Of a stretch of DNA of 21,345 bases, positions 1-6,376 are shown one piece after another. Position 1 is the stretch's first letter. Every line of letters begins with the position of its first letter. The position numbers were made by a program, and so were the translations under genes. The stretch comes from Oscillospiraceae bacterium (GTDB lineage Bacteria; Bacillota; Clostridia; Oscillospirales; Ruminococcaceae), in assembly GCA_900768245.1 (NCBI GenBank), contig CAAGCE010000188.1, positions 1 through 21,345 on the forward strand. Reading direction: 5' to 3'. The notes beneath the pieces were generated by a model. The model did not search any database, was not told the DNA's origin, and saw only the letters and a list, made by a program, of their open reading frames with translations.

Positions 1-111
1 CCAATCAAAGAAAACGACCGCAGACAGGCTGCCGCCTTTCAAGGGAGTTTGATGCAGAGTGGGCGTATTATAGCCACCGTATTTTATCCATAGGTTAAAT
101 GGTTATTAGTA
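1..111 (+). repeat. R1 foldback element, copy A (partial, diverged)
   Basis: This is the right-hand two thirds of the same element found at 6161-6334; its left end lies outside the window. It aligns throughout with the other copies: the CCAATCAA block, the hairpin core, GCAGAGTGGG, CTATAGG-like ATAGGTT, and the end TTATTAGTA followed by TAA at 112-114. It is much more diverged than copies B and C, so it is probably an older insertion. The core hairpin persists with different bases (AGGC 26-29 pairs with GCCT 34-37). It lies 27 bp beyond the stop of the minus-strand gene at 139. Confidence 0.8.
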
Positions 112-138
112 TAAAGCCGCAATTCAGGGGAAATAAGT

Positions 139-837
139 TTAAATGGATTCGCTGAACATTGAGTTAAGTGAAAGCTTTGTAAAGTAATCAAGGCTTCCTT
201 TGCTGTTATATGTGACCTGTGCTTTAAGGCTTGCCGCACGGCTTATATCGGAAGCTTTATCGGCAACCTTGCCGGCAAATGAATATGTACCATTGAAAAG
301 CGATTTAACAGTAGTATCATATGCCTTTGAAAACTTATCCTTATCAAGTGTCAGCTTATTGTCAGAGCCTACCGAAATACCTATTCTGTCAAGAGTTCTT
401 GCATAGGCTTTAGCTGTATTTGTCATTGAAAGACCCTTTTTAAGTGCATTTACGCTGTCCGACTTCCGGAGCGCATCAATAGTTGAATTATAATTATCAA
501 CAAAGGACTGAACGCTCTTTACAGAGGATTCGCTGTTGCTGAAATCGATCTTGTTTGATGTTGCAAGCTCGGAAGCTGACTTATAGAGATTCTCAGCTGT
601 TTTTGACAGCTTTTCTTCACTTTCAAGAGAACCTGTTTCATCGCTTGAAAACACTTTTTTGTATTCATTGAGCATTGATTTCTGATAATCTCTTGAACGC
701 ACCTTGTCAACACGCTGCATAAGAGCGTAAAGGTCAGTTGATGAAGATGCCGATTTATTGGGCATTCTTCCGCTGTTTGAAAACAATGATGAATAATAGG
801 AATTGGACATATATGCGTTGATACCATATAATGACAT
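139..837 (-). CDS. Small FliD C-terminal-domain-like protein
   Basis: A 232-aa protein of uncertain function. The N-terminal ~40 residues are rich in Ser, Asn and Tyr. The middle is predicted helical and Lys/Ser rich. The C-terminal half resembles the C-terminal region of the flagellar cap protein FliD: a helix with a FVDNYNSTIDALRK stretch, then IGISVGSDNKLTLDKDKF and a SLFNGTYSFAGK segment, matching the family pattern of a Leu-Thr-(Ile/Leu)-Asp turn before a helix and a Leu-Phe-x-Gly. No other flagellar gene is in the window. The ATG at 837 is chosen because AAGGAG lies 10 nt upstream; the in-frame TTG at 846 would abut that site. It starts 27 bp after the upstream gene and is probably co-transcribed with it. 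There is no signal peptide or membrane segment. The reading frame is secure; the FliD link is a remote similarity judged by eye. Confidence 0.8.
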   Translation of the reverse strand: MSLYGINAYMSNSYYSSLFSNSGRMPNKSASSSTDLYALMQRVDKVRSRDYQKSMLNEYKKVFSSDETGSLESEEKLSKTAENLYKSASELATSNKIDFSNSESSVKSVQSFVDNYNSTIDALRKSDSVNALKKGLSMTNTAKAYARTLDRIGISVGSDNKLTLDKDKFSKAYDTTVKSLFNGTYSFAGKVADKASDISRAASLKAQVTYNSKGSLDYFTKLSLNSMFSESI

Positions 838-864
838 AAAGATCAAACTCCTTCCATAACGTAA

Positions 865-2121
865 TTACTTTTCTGCATTTAAGTTTGCTTTTGCTGTTGA
901 GAGCATAAGCTTGATTCTGTTTTCCTGATTTACCTTTGTTGCGCCCGGGTCATAATCGATCGCAACGATATTTGCGTCAGGATAGACCGTGCGTATCTTT
1001 CTTATCATACCCTTTCCGACGATATGGTTAGGCAGGCAGCCGAAAGGCTGTGCGCAAACGATATTGTTTACGCCGCTGCCGATAAGCTCTATCATTTCTG
1101 CGGTAAGGAGCCAGCCCTCACCCATTTTATTTGCGGTAGAAACATATGCCTTTGCATTTTCCTTGGTTTCCTCAAATTTTGCAGGCGGACGGAAACGTGA
1201 TTTTTCCACAGCTTTAATGATCTTATTCTGCATATCCTTAAGGAAAATTTCAAGCGCACCCGAGGCAATGAATTTTTTATATGCAACGTGATATATCTGT
1301 GTATCGACAACGTGATGGTCACACATAAATATGATAAAGTCAAGGAGTCCCGGTACAACTACCTCGCAGTCCTCACCTCTGAGAAATTCTTCAAGGCAGT
1401 TATTACCCAGCGGAGCATATTTAATGTAGATCTCTCCGACGATTCCGACCCTTGCCTTCTGGCTTGGCGTATATGGTATAGCTTCAAAATCCTTTATTAT
1501 CTGTGCAGCGTTCTTACTGAATTCGGTAAAGCTGAAGCCTGACTGTATAAGCTTGTCTGTCCACTTTTCGATAAGCGCATCCGTATCGCCCTTATTATTT
1601 TCAAAAGGACGCACCTGATTGCCTACCCACATAAGAATATCACCGTAGCAGATAGCTGAAACAAGTTCGCATAGGAGCGGAACTGTAAGCTTGAAGCCCG
1701 GATTCTTTTCAAGATTTGCAATGTTAAGTGAGATAACGGGCACCTGAGCCATATTGTTGTTTTTAAGGGCCTTACGCAGCAGGTTGATATAATTTGAAGC
1801 ACGGCAGCCGCCGCCTGTCTGGGTTATCATAACAGCTGTCTTATTAATATCATACTCGCCCGATTTAAGAGCATCAAGCATCTGACCGATAACAAGAAGT
1901 GCGGGATAGCAGGTATCATTATGCACATTGCGGAGTCCCTCGTCCACAATACGTCTGCCTGTGGAAGTAAGGAGCTTCATTTTATAGCCGTGGTTATTGA
2001 ATATCTTAACGATAAGTTCAAAATGTATCGGGAGCATCTGTGGAACAAGAATAGTATACTCATTCTTCATTTCCTCAGTAAAAAGCAGACGTCCCTGTTC
2101 ATTGTATATTAATTCCGCCAT
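865..2121 (-). CDS. 2-hydroxyacyl-CoA dehydratase-like (HgdB/BcrC-type) iron-sulfur protein
   Basis: A 418-aa stand-alone protein related to the D-component family of 2-hydroxyglutaryl-CoA dehydratase and to the C-terminal part of the large fused activase/dehydratase-like proteins of Clostridia. Candidate cluster ligands are the Cys in NDTCYP, in TQTGGGCRASNY and in QPFGCLPNH. Known family members bind [4Fe-4S] and receive an electron from an ATPase activase (BadF/HgdC type); no activase is visible nearby, so the substrate is unknown. The start at 2121 has GGAGGAA 9 nt upstream. The frame stays open to 2193, but that lies upstream of the inferred transcription start (-10 at 2165-2170), so the longer start is rejected. 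The FliD-like gene follows in the same direction. Whether it acts as an enzyme or as a catalytically dead relative cannot be told. Confidence 0.85.
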   Translation of the reverse strand: MAELIYNEQGRLLFTEEMKNEYTILVPQMLPIHFELIVKIFNNHGYKMKLLTSTGRRIVDEGLRNVHNDTCYPALLVIGQMLDALKSGEYDINKTAVMITQTGGGCRASNYINLLRKALKNNNMAQVPVISLNIANLEKNPGFKLTVPLLCELVSAICYGDILMWVGNQVRPFENNKGDTDALIEKWTDKLIQSGFSFTEFSKNAAQIIKDFEAIPYTPSQKARVGIVGEIYIKYAPLGNNCLEEFLRGEDCEVVVPGLLDFIIFMCDHHVVDTQIYHVAYKKFIASGALEIFLKDMQNKIIKAVEKSRFRPPAKFEETKENAKAYVSTANKMGEGWLLTAEMIELIGSGVNNIVCAQPFGCLPNHIVGKGMIRKIRTVYPDANIVAIDYDPGATKVNQENRIKLMLSTAKANLNAEK

Positions 2122-2164
2122 TAAGTGATGTTCCTCCAAAAAGTATTTCTTTACAATTAAGATA

Positions 2165-2193
2165 ATTATAGCACATTTCAAAACAGATTTCAA
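2165..2193 (-). promoter_or_regulatory. Promoter of the dehydratase-like operon
   Basis: Read on the minus strand, TTGAAA (2188-2193) and TATAAT (2165-2170) are separated by exactly 17 bp. Transcription would start near 2158 and run into the gene starting at 2121. A 7-bp inverted repeat (AAAACAG 2180-2186, CTGTTTT 2194-2200) brackets the -35 hexamer and could be an operator. Confidence 0.7.
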
Positions 2194-2204
2194 CTGTTTT
2201 TAAA

Positions 2205-2238
2205 AATAAAAAAGCGGACATCGAGCAAATGTCCGCTT
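2205..2238 (-). terminator. Intrinsic terminator downstream of nadE
   Basis: On the minus strand a 10-bp perfect stem (AAGCGGACAT with ATGTCCGCTT, loop of 7) is followed directly by TTTTATTTTTA. It ends transcripts coming from nadE, or from the small promoter at 2298-2326, before the next minus-strand promoter at 2165-2193. Confidence 0.9.
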
Positions 2239-2297
2239 CTTCACAGAAAACATTTTAAAAAAGAAAAGGCATATAAAAATAACTTTCAACATTGCAT

Positions 2298-2326
2298 ATT
2301 ATACCGCATATATACCTTTTTCGCAA
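2298..2326 (-). promoter_or_regulatory. Possible short-transcript promoter
   Basis: On the minus strand TTGCGA (2321-2326), a 17-bp spacer and a perfect TATAAT (2298-2303) lie between the nadE stop and its terminator. A transcript from here would start near 2291 and stop at the terminator ending near 2205, giving an RNA of about 85 nt with no convincing reading frame. The surroundings are A/T rich, so a chance match is possible. Confidence 0.35.
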
Positions 2327-2331
2327 TGGAT

Positions 2332-2357
2332 TTATTGCACTTTTTTTACTGCAATAA
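2332..2357 (-). other. Hairpin just after the nadE stop codon
   Basis: An 8-bp perfect stem (TTATTGCA with TGCAATAA) around a 10-nt T/A-rich loop begins 2 bp beyond the nadE stop. On the coding strand the loop is A rich and no U tract follows, so it is not a standard terminator; it may protect the transcript 3' end or be incidental. Confidence 0.4.
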
Positions 2358-2359
2358 TT

Positions 2360-4246
2360 TTACAACAGAAAGCTTGCTCTTGAAGCATCACTCGGCATAC
2401 GGAAATCCCCTCTCGGAGAAAGCGTTACGCTGCCCACCTTCGGCGAGTCGGGCAGACAGGAGCGTTTGAACTGCTGTGAGAAAAATCTTCTCATAAATAT
2501 ATCAAGCCACTTTTTTATTACCTCAGGCTTATATTTATCGGCAAAGGAATTTTCGGCAATGCGCAGTATCTTGGACGGTGAGAAGGTGCATCTGACAAAA
2601 TAATAAAGGAAAAAGTCGTGCAGCTCATAAGGACCTACAATATCCTCGGTTTTCTGCGAGATCTCATCATCTGTCGGAGGAAGAAGCTCAGGCGAAACAG
2701 GGGTATTGAGAATATCTTCAAGGACAGCCGCAAGCAAAATATTATCCGTACTTGTCATTTCATACGAAACAAGATGACGTACAAGGGTTTTCGGAACGGA
2801 CGCATTTACACCGTACATTGACATATGGTCGCCGTTGTAGGTCGCCCAGCCCAGAGCAAGCTCTGAAAGGTCGCCTGTACCTATAACAATACCGTTTTCC
2901 TTGTTGGCAATATCCATAAGCACCTGTGTGCGCTCACGTGCCTGACCGTTTTCATAGGTTACATCGTGAACCTCTTCACTCTGTCCGATGTCGGCAAAAT
3001 GCTGTTTTACGGAAGCTGTTATATTGACCTCACGAAGCTGAACACCGTATGCCTTTGCAAGCTCGCAGGCGTTGCTTTTTGTGCGGTGTGTCGTACCGAA
3101 GCAGGGCATCGTTACCGTAATTATGCCGTTTCTGTCAAGACCGAGCATATCAAATGCGTGAACCGTTACAATAAGCGCAAGGGTACTGTCAAGTCCGCCC
3201 GAAAGACCGAGAACAACATTTTTGCAGCCGATATGACGAAGTCTTGTAAGAAGTCCTGTTGCCTGCATAGAAAGTATCTCCTCACAGCGTTCGTCAAGGT
3301 CATTCTGGTCGGCAGGTACGAACGGCATAGGTGCATACTGTCTTGTAAGCTGCAATGTTTTTTCCGCAAGCTCAAATTTTACGGTCTTAATATCCTTAAT
3401 ATCCTGTTTTGGAAATGTTGACATACGTCTGCGCTCGCTGTCGATACGGCTCACATCAATTTCGGTATAGGTCAGACCTGTTGTGAATTTCTTGCTTTCC
3501 GCAACCAGTGCGCCGTTGTCGCAGATAAGATTATGTCCGCAGAAAACCATATCCTGAGTAGACTCGCCAAGTCCTGCGTCTGCATAGATATATCCGCAGA
3601 TAAGACGTGCCGACTGACCCTTTATAAGCTGGCGGCGGTATTCACCCTTGCCGATAACTTCATCGGAAGCGGAAAGATTGCAGATAACGGTAGCTCCTGC
3701 GGCTGCAAGCTCATTTGACGGCGGTGACACAACCCATACGTCCTCACATATTTCTGCGCCTACGGTAAATCCGGGGATATTGCTCTCAAAAAGCATACGT
3801 CCAAGCTCTGTGCCGCCGAAACGGTCAAGATGTGCGCTTACATCTCTTCCCGAGGTGAAATGACGTGCTTCATAAAATTCGCTGTAATTAGGTATATTTA
3901 TTTTCGGCACAAGACCGAGCACCTTTCCGCCCTTCAGCACTGCCGCACAGTTATAAAGCCTGCCGCCGTGACTGACGGGAAGTCCTGCCATAATAAGCAT
4001 ATCAATATCTTTTGATGCTTCACATATTTTCATAAGTGCCTTTTCCGCACTTTCAAGAAGCACGTTATGGAGAAAAAGATCGCCGCAGGTATAGCCTGTA
4101 ATACAAAGCTCAGGAAAAACAAGAAGCGAAATATCCTTTTCTGCCGCCTCATTTATAAGCTCGATCATACGATCCGCATTGTATCCGCAGTCAGCGACCT
4201 TTATATCGGGAGTAGCTGCCGCAGCACGAATAAAACCGTCTTTCAT
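2360..4246 (-). CDS. nadE: NAD+ synthetase, glutamine-hydrolysing
   Basis: A 628-aa two-domain cytosolic enzyme that makes NAD+ from nicotinic acid adenine dinucleotide, ATP and glutamine, the last step of NAD biosynthesis. The N-terminal nitrilase-type glutaminase domain shows the full triad: Glu46 in FPELCITGY, Lys115 in LVPKINIP and Cys167 in GAEICEDVW. The C-terminal synthetase domain carries the PP-loop SGGLDST at 349-355 for ATP pyrophosphate binding. Length is normal for the bacterial glutamine-dependent form. The start at 4246 is preferred over the in-frame ATG at 4255 because AAAGGA lies 8 nt upstream of it and would overlap the earlier ATG. It follows the radical SAM gene by 27 bp and is probably translated from the same message. 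Identification is firm. Confidence 0.97.
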   Translation of the reverse strand: MKDGFIRAAAATPDIKVADCGYNADRMIELINEAAEKDISLLVFPELCITGYTCGDLFLHNVLLESAEKALMKICEASKDIDMLIMAGLPVSHGGRLYNCAAVLKGGKVLGLVPKINIPNYSEFYEARHFTSGRDVSAHLDRFGGTELGRMLFESNIPGFTVGAEICEDVWVVSPPSNELAAAGATVICNLSASDEVIGKGEYRRQLIKGQSARLICGYIYADAGLGESTQDMVFCGHNLICDNGALVAESKKFTTGLTYTEIDVSRIDSERRRMSTFPKQDIKDIKTVKFELAEKTLQLTRQYAPMPFVPADQNDLDERCEEILSMQATGLLTRLRHIGCKNVVLGLSGGLDSTLALIVTVHAFDMLGLDRNGIITVTMPCFGTTHRTKSNACELAKAYGVQLREVNITASVKQHFADIGQSEEVHDVTYENGQARERTQVLMDIANKENGIVIGTGDLSELALGWATYNGDHMSMYGVNASVPKTLVRHLVSYEMTSTDNILLAAVLEDILNTPVSPELLPPTDDEISQKTEDIVGPYELHDFFLYYFVRCTFSPSKILRIAENSFADKYKPEVIKKWLDIFMRRFFSQQFKRSCLPDSPKVGSVTLSPRGDFRMPSDASRASFLL

Positions 4247-4273
4247 AAAAACCATCCTTTAAATATTTTTAAA

Positions 4274-5167
4274 TTATACTCCGCTCAGATCAAAATCGGG
4301 AGTATATTCCTCTTTCGCCGAAGATTTTTCCTGCATAAAGCCGTCAAAGCCAAGCTCCGCCGCCTTATCCGCAACAAAGCTATATTCAAATGTGGAAATG
4401 CGCCTTGTAAGCTCCTTGTACCTGCTGCTTTCATAAAAAGGCGTATACTGGCTCATAAGGCTCAGCAGCACATTTTCCGTACCGTAACGGCGTTTTATCT
4501 CTTCAAGTACTTTTACCGAATCAAAACGGTGAGTAGGCAATGTAAGGTGACGTATTATCATACCTTTACGCATCAATCCGTCCTCGCCGATATTATATTT
4601 TCCCACCTGCCTGAACATCTCGTCTATTGCAGCCGTGACCGTTTCAAAATAATCGGGAGCGGCAGAGTATTTCTCAGCTATACTATTGTCATAATATTTG
4701 AAATCGGGCAGATAAATATCAACATAGCCGTCAAGCATTTTCAGAGTTTCCGTCTTTTCATAGCCGCCGCTGTTATACACAACGGGTATCCGCAGCCTGT
4801 CCTTTACGCTGTCAAGCGCATTGATTATCTGCGGCACATAATGAGTGGGGCTTACAAGATTTATATTGTGCGCTCCCCTGTCCTGCTGTTCAAGAAAAAT
4901 TTCGCCAAGCCTTTGAGAAGTTACCTCCCTGCCGAAATTCTCCGCCGAGATCTTATAGTTCTGACAAAAAATACACTTTAAGCTGCAGCCCGAAAAGAAC
5001 ACAGTTCCGGAGCCGTTTTTCCCCGAAATGCAAGGTTCTTCCCACATATGAAGATATGCTTTTGCGACCCTTGCCATAACACCTCCGCCGCAGAAGCCAA
5101 TGCCTGTTGTACGGTCTGCGCCGCAGTTTCTCGGGCAAAGTCTGCACTCGGTAAGATCATAATCCAT
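4274..5167 (-). CDS. Radical SAM protein, PflA/PflX-like (COG1313 type)
   Basis: A 297-aa radical S-adenosylmethionine protein. The cluster motif CxxxCxxC is C61-S-L-K-C65-I-F-C68, followed by QNY, typical of the group annotated as putative pyruvate formate-lyase activating enzymes. An extra N-terminal set of cysteines (C8, C11, C15, C26 in ECRLCPRNCG and GFCGGG) could hold zinc or a second Fe-S cluster, as in this subfamily. No glycyl radical enzyme lies in the window, so the substrate is unknown. The start at 5167 has AGGAAG 7 nt upstream and sits just inside its own promoter; the frame is open back to 5617, but that stretch is antisense to the HdeD-like gene and beyond the promoter. It is the first gene of a two-gene unit with nadE. 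Confidence 0.9.
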   Translation of the reverse strand: MDYDLTECRLCPRNCGADRTTGIGFCGGGVMARVAKAYLHMWEEPCISGKNGSGTVFFSGCSLKCIFCQNYKISAENFGREVTSQRLGEIFLEQQDRGAHNINLVSPTHYVPQIINALDSVKDRLRIPVVYNSGGYEKTETLKMLDGYVDIYLPDFKYYDNSIAEKYSAAPDYFETVTAAIDEMFRQVGKYNIGEDGLMRKGMIIRHLTLPTHRFDSVKVLEEIKRRYGTENVLLSLMSQYTPFYESSRYKELTRRISTFEYSFVADKAAELGFDGFMQEKSSAKEEYTPDFDLSGV

Positions 5168-5198
5168 TTCCACACTTCCTTGATAACCGCATAGGAAC

Positions 5199-5227
5199 AG
5201 TATACCACACAGCCGCCCTGATGTAAA
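5199..5227 (-). promoter_or_regulatory. Promoter of the radical SAM-nadE operon
   Basis: Minus-strand TTTACA (5222-5227) and TATACT (5199-5204) are separated by 17 bp. Initiation would fall about 25 bp upstream of the ATG at 5167. Confidence 0.7.
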
Positions 5228-5248
5228 CCGTAATTCATATAAAAAATG

Positions 5249-5277
5249 TTGTAAAATGAAATTAAATGTGGTATTAT
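5249..5277 (+). promoter_or_regulatory. Promoter of the HdeD-like gene
   Basis: TTGTAA (5249-5254), a 17-bp spacer and TATTAT (5272-5277) point toward the ATG at 5319. It is divergent from, and about 22 bp from, the -35 of the opposite promoter, so the two could share control. Confidence 0.6.
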
Positions 5278-5318
5278 ATAAACAGCATAATTTCGCATTA
5301 ATACGGAGGTAATTATTT

Positions 5319-5906
5319 ATGAAAGAGATCCTGAAAAAAACAAGGCTTAATATTCTTATCGCATCGGCTCTTACAATAGTCCTCGGACTGATCTTTGTTT
5401 TCAATCCTGTTGACGCAACTGTATTTATATGCCGTGCGGCAGGTTTTATACTTCTTATAATCGGTATGTTTATGACAGGCTCATATTTCCTTAACCTGTC
5501 CGACAATGTGGGAAATTCCTCACTTATTGCAGGTCTTATTGAATTTGCGCTGGGCATCTGGATAACACTCAAACCTGAACATTTTGTGCAGTTTCTGACA
5601 GTCATCGCAGGCTTCATTCTCCTTGTTCACGGCTTCAGCCTTATCCAAGGTGCTATCGAAATAAAGCGTCTTTCCTATAAATACTGGTGGGTGGAACTTA
5701 TGATAGCACTCATTACAACAGCTCTCGGGATCATTATTATAGTATCACCTTTTGCAACGGTCGCAGTCGCAATGGTAGTAACGGGTGTATGCCTTATACT
5801 TGACGGCATTTCCACACTTCTCATCACACTAAAGATCTCAAAGGTACTGAAAAAGATCTCCGATGAAGTCGGAATGATCGAAACCACAGGCGAGGAAATA
5901 AAGTAA
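5319..5906 (+). CDS. HdeD/DUF308 family integral membrane protein
   Basis: A 195-aa very hydrophobic protein with about six transmembrane helices arranged as three similar hairpins, each with a Gly-rich start such as ALTIVLGLIFVFNP, GLIEFALGIWITLKP and ALITTALGIIIIVSP. This repeated helix-Gly-helix-Pro pattern is the hallmark of the HdeD (DUF308) family. HdeD in E. coli is linked to acid resistance; most Firmicute members have no tested role. The short C-terminal tail is charged (ISDEVGMIETTGEEIK) and presumably cytoplasmic. The start has GGAGG 9 nt upstream. It is a single-gene unit with its own promoter, and a hairpin follows at 5913-5937. Confidence 0.88.
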   Translation: MKEILKKTRLNILIASALTIVLGLIFVFNPVDATVFICRAAGFILLIIGMFMTGSYFLNLSDNVGNSSLIAGLIEFALGIWITLKPEHFVQFLTVIAGFILLVHGFSLIQGAIEIKRLSYKYWWVELMIALITTALGIIIIVSPFATVAVAMVVTGVCLILDGISTLLITLKISKVLKKISDEVGMIETTGEEIK

Positions 5907-5912
5907 CATATC

Positions 5913-5943
5913 GGAGCTGTTCCTATGTGGCAGCTCCTTCTTT
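5913..5943 (+). terminator. Terminator after the HdeD-like gene
   Basis: A perfect 7-bp stem (GGAGCTG 5913-5919, CAGCTCC 5931-5937) is followed by TTCTTT. The T tract is interrupted, so its strength is moderate. Confidence 0.65.
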
Positions 5944-5948
5944 ACACT

Positions 5949-6038
5949 CTTACGGCAGCTTTGGCTTTGTTCCCTTTTTTATTTTTTTATTTTGGAAGCC
6001 GGCTTTTGCTTAAACCTCAGACAAAGAGCCGCTGTAAG
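5949..6038 (+). repeat. R2 repeat module (copy d) inside an inverted repeat
   Basis: The core 5960-6011 (TTTGGCTTTGTTCCC, then a T/A tract, then GGAAGCCGGCTTTTGCTT) is largely the same as 17941-17990. It is enclosed by imperfect arms CTTACGGCAGCT...CTTTGT (5949-5970) and ACAAAGAGCCGCTGTAAG (6021-6038). Together they could fold into one long hairpin. The rest of the gap 6039-6139 holds only A/T-rich sequence with no gene. Confidence 0.6.
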
Positions 6039-6139
6039 ATAAATAGTATGGGTCGTAACTAAGGGTATTGTACCCCAACTTATGCAAGGCATAGTTCAAA
6101 TAGCCAAAAAATATAATATATATTTGTACTGTTTAACAA

Positions 6140-6347
6140 TTGACCTGAAGTGAACTTTAATACTAATCTTTAATCGTTCTATAGACAAAGCCGACAGATG
6201 AAATAATTCCAATCAAGTCACTGCGTGGACTTTGAAAGCGACTGCAGGCGGGCTTGTCGCCCGTCAAAGGAGCTTGACGCAGAGTGGGATTATTTCAGCC
6301 GAGGATTGGTCTATAGGTTGATTAAAGATTAGTATAAGTGCTATAAT
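6140..6347 (+). promoter_or_regulatory. MerR-type promoter of the aldo/keto reductase gene, split by element R1
   Basis: TTGACC (6140-6145) is followed by a dyad with core AAGT-GA-ACTT (6148-6157), then by R1. Beyond R1 come GTGC and a perfect TATAAT (6342-6347). With R1 and one TAA removed, the spacer is 15 + 4 = 19 bp with the dyad inside it, the arrangement typical of promoters activated by MerR-family regulators. In the present arrangement the right end of R1 supplies TTGATT (6318-6323), 18 bp upstream of the same TATAAT, which could form a hybrid promoter. No merR gene is in the window. Confidence 0.65.
6161..6334 (+). mobile_element. R1 foldback (MITE-like) element, copy B
   Basis: A 174-bp element with no coding capacity. 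Its ends are perfect 15-bp inverted repeats (TACTAATCTTTAATC 6161-6175, complement at 6320-6334), and pairing continues imperfectly inward through CTATAGAC and GAAATAAT blocks. TAA occurs on both sides (6158-6160 and 6335-6337), consistent with a 3-bp target duplication. The middle holds GCGGGC/GCCCGT and CGTCAA/TTGACG stems. Apart from a 16-bp extra segment after CCAATCAAG and a two-base change in a loop, it matches the reverse complement of copy C along its length. Confidence 0.85.
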
Positions 6348-6376
6348 TACAAAACTATAACGAAAGAAGGCTTTTT

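Noticed and set aside
2122..2193. 24-residue N-terminal extension of the dehydratase-like protein
   Set aside because: It overlaps the inferred -10 and -35 boxes, and the internal ATG at 2121 has a better-placed GGAGGAA.
4067..4981. 304-codon plus-strand frame
   Set aside because: It is antisense to nadE and the radical SAM gene, both firmly identified; the basic, Lys/Arg/Tyr-rich product is typical of a shadow frame.
5168..5617. Long N-terminal extension of the radical SAM reading frame
   Set aside because: It runs antisense through the HdeD-like gene, lies upstream of a good promoter, and the ATG at 5167 has its own ribosome binding site.
6161..6334. R1 as a tRNA or known riboswitch
   Set aside because: It has no cloverleaf or recognised aptamer, and the perfect terminal inverted repeats with flanking TAA fit a mobile element better.
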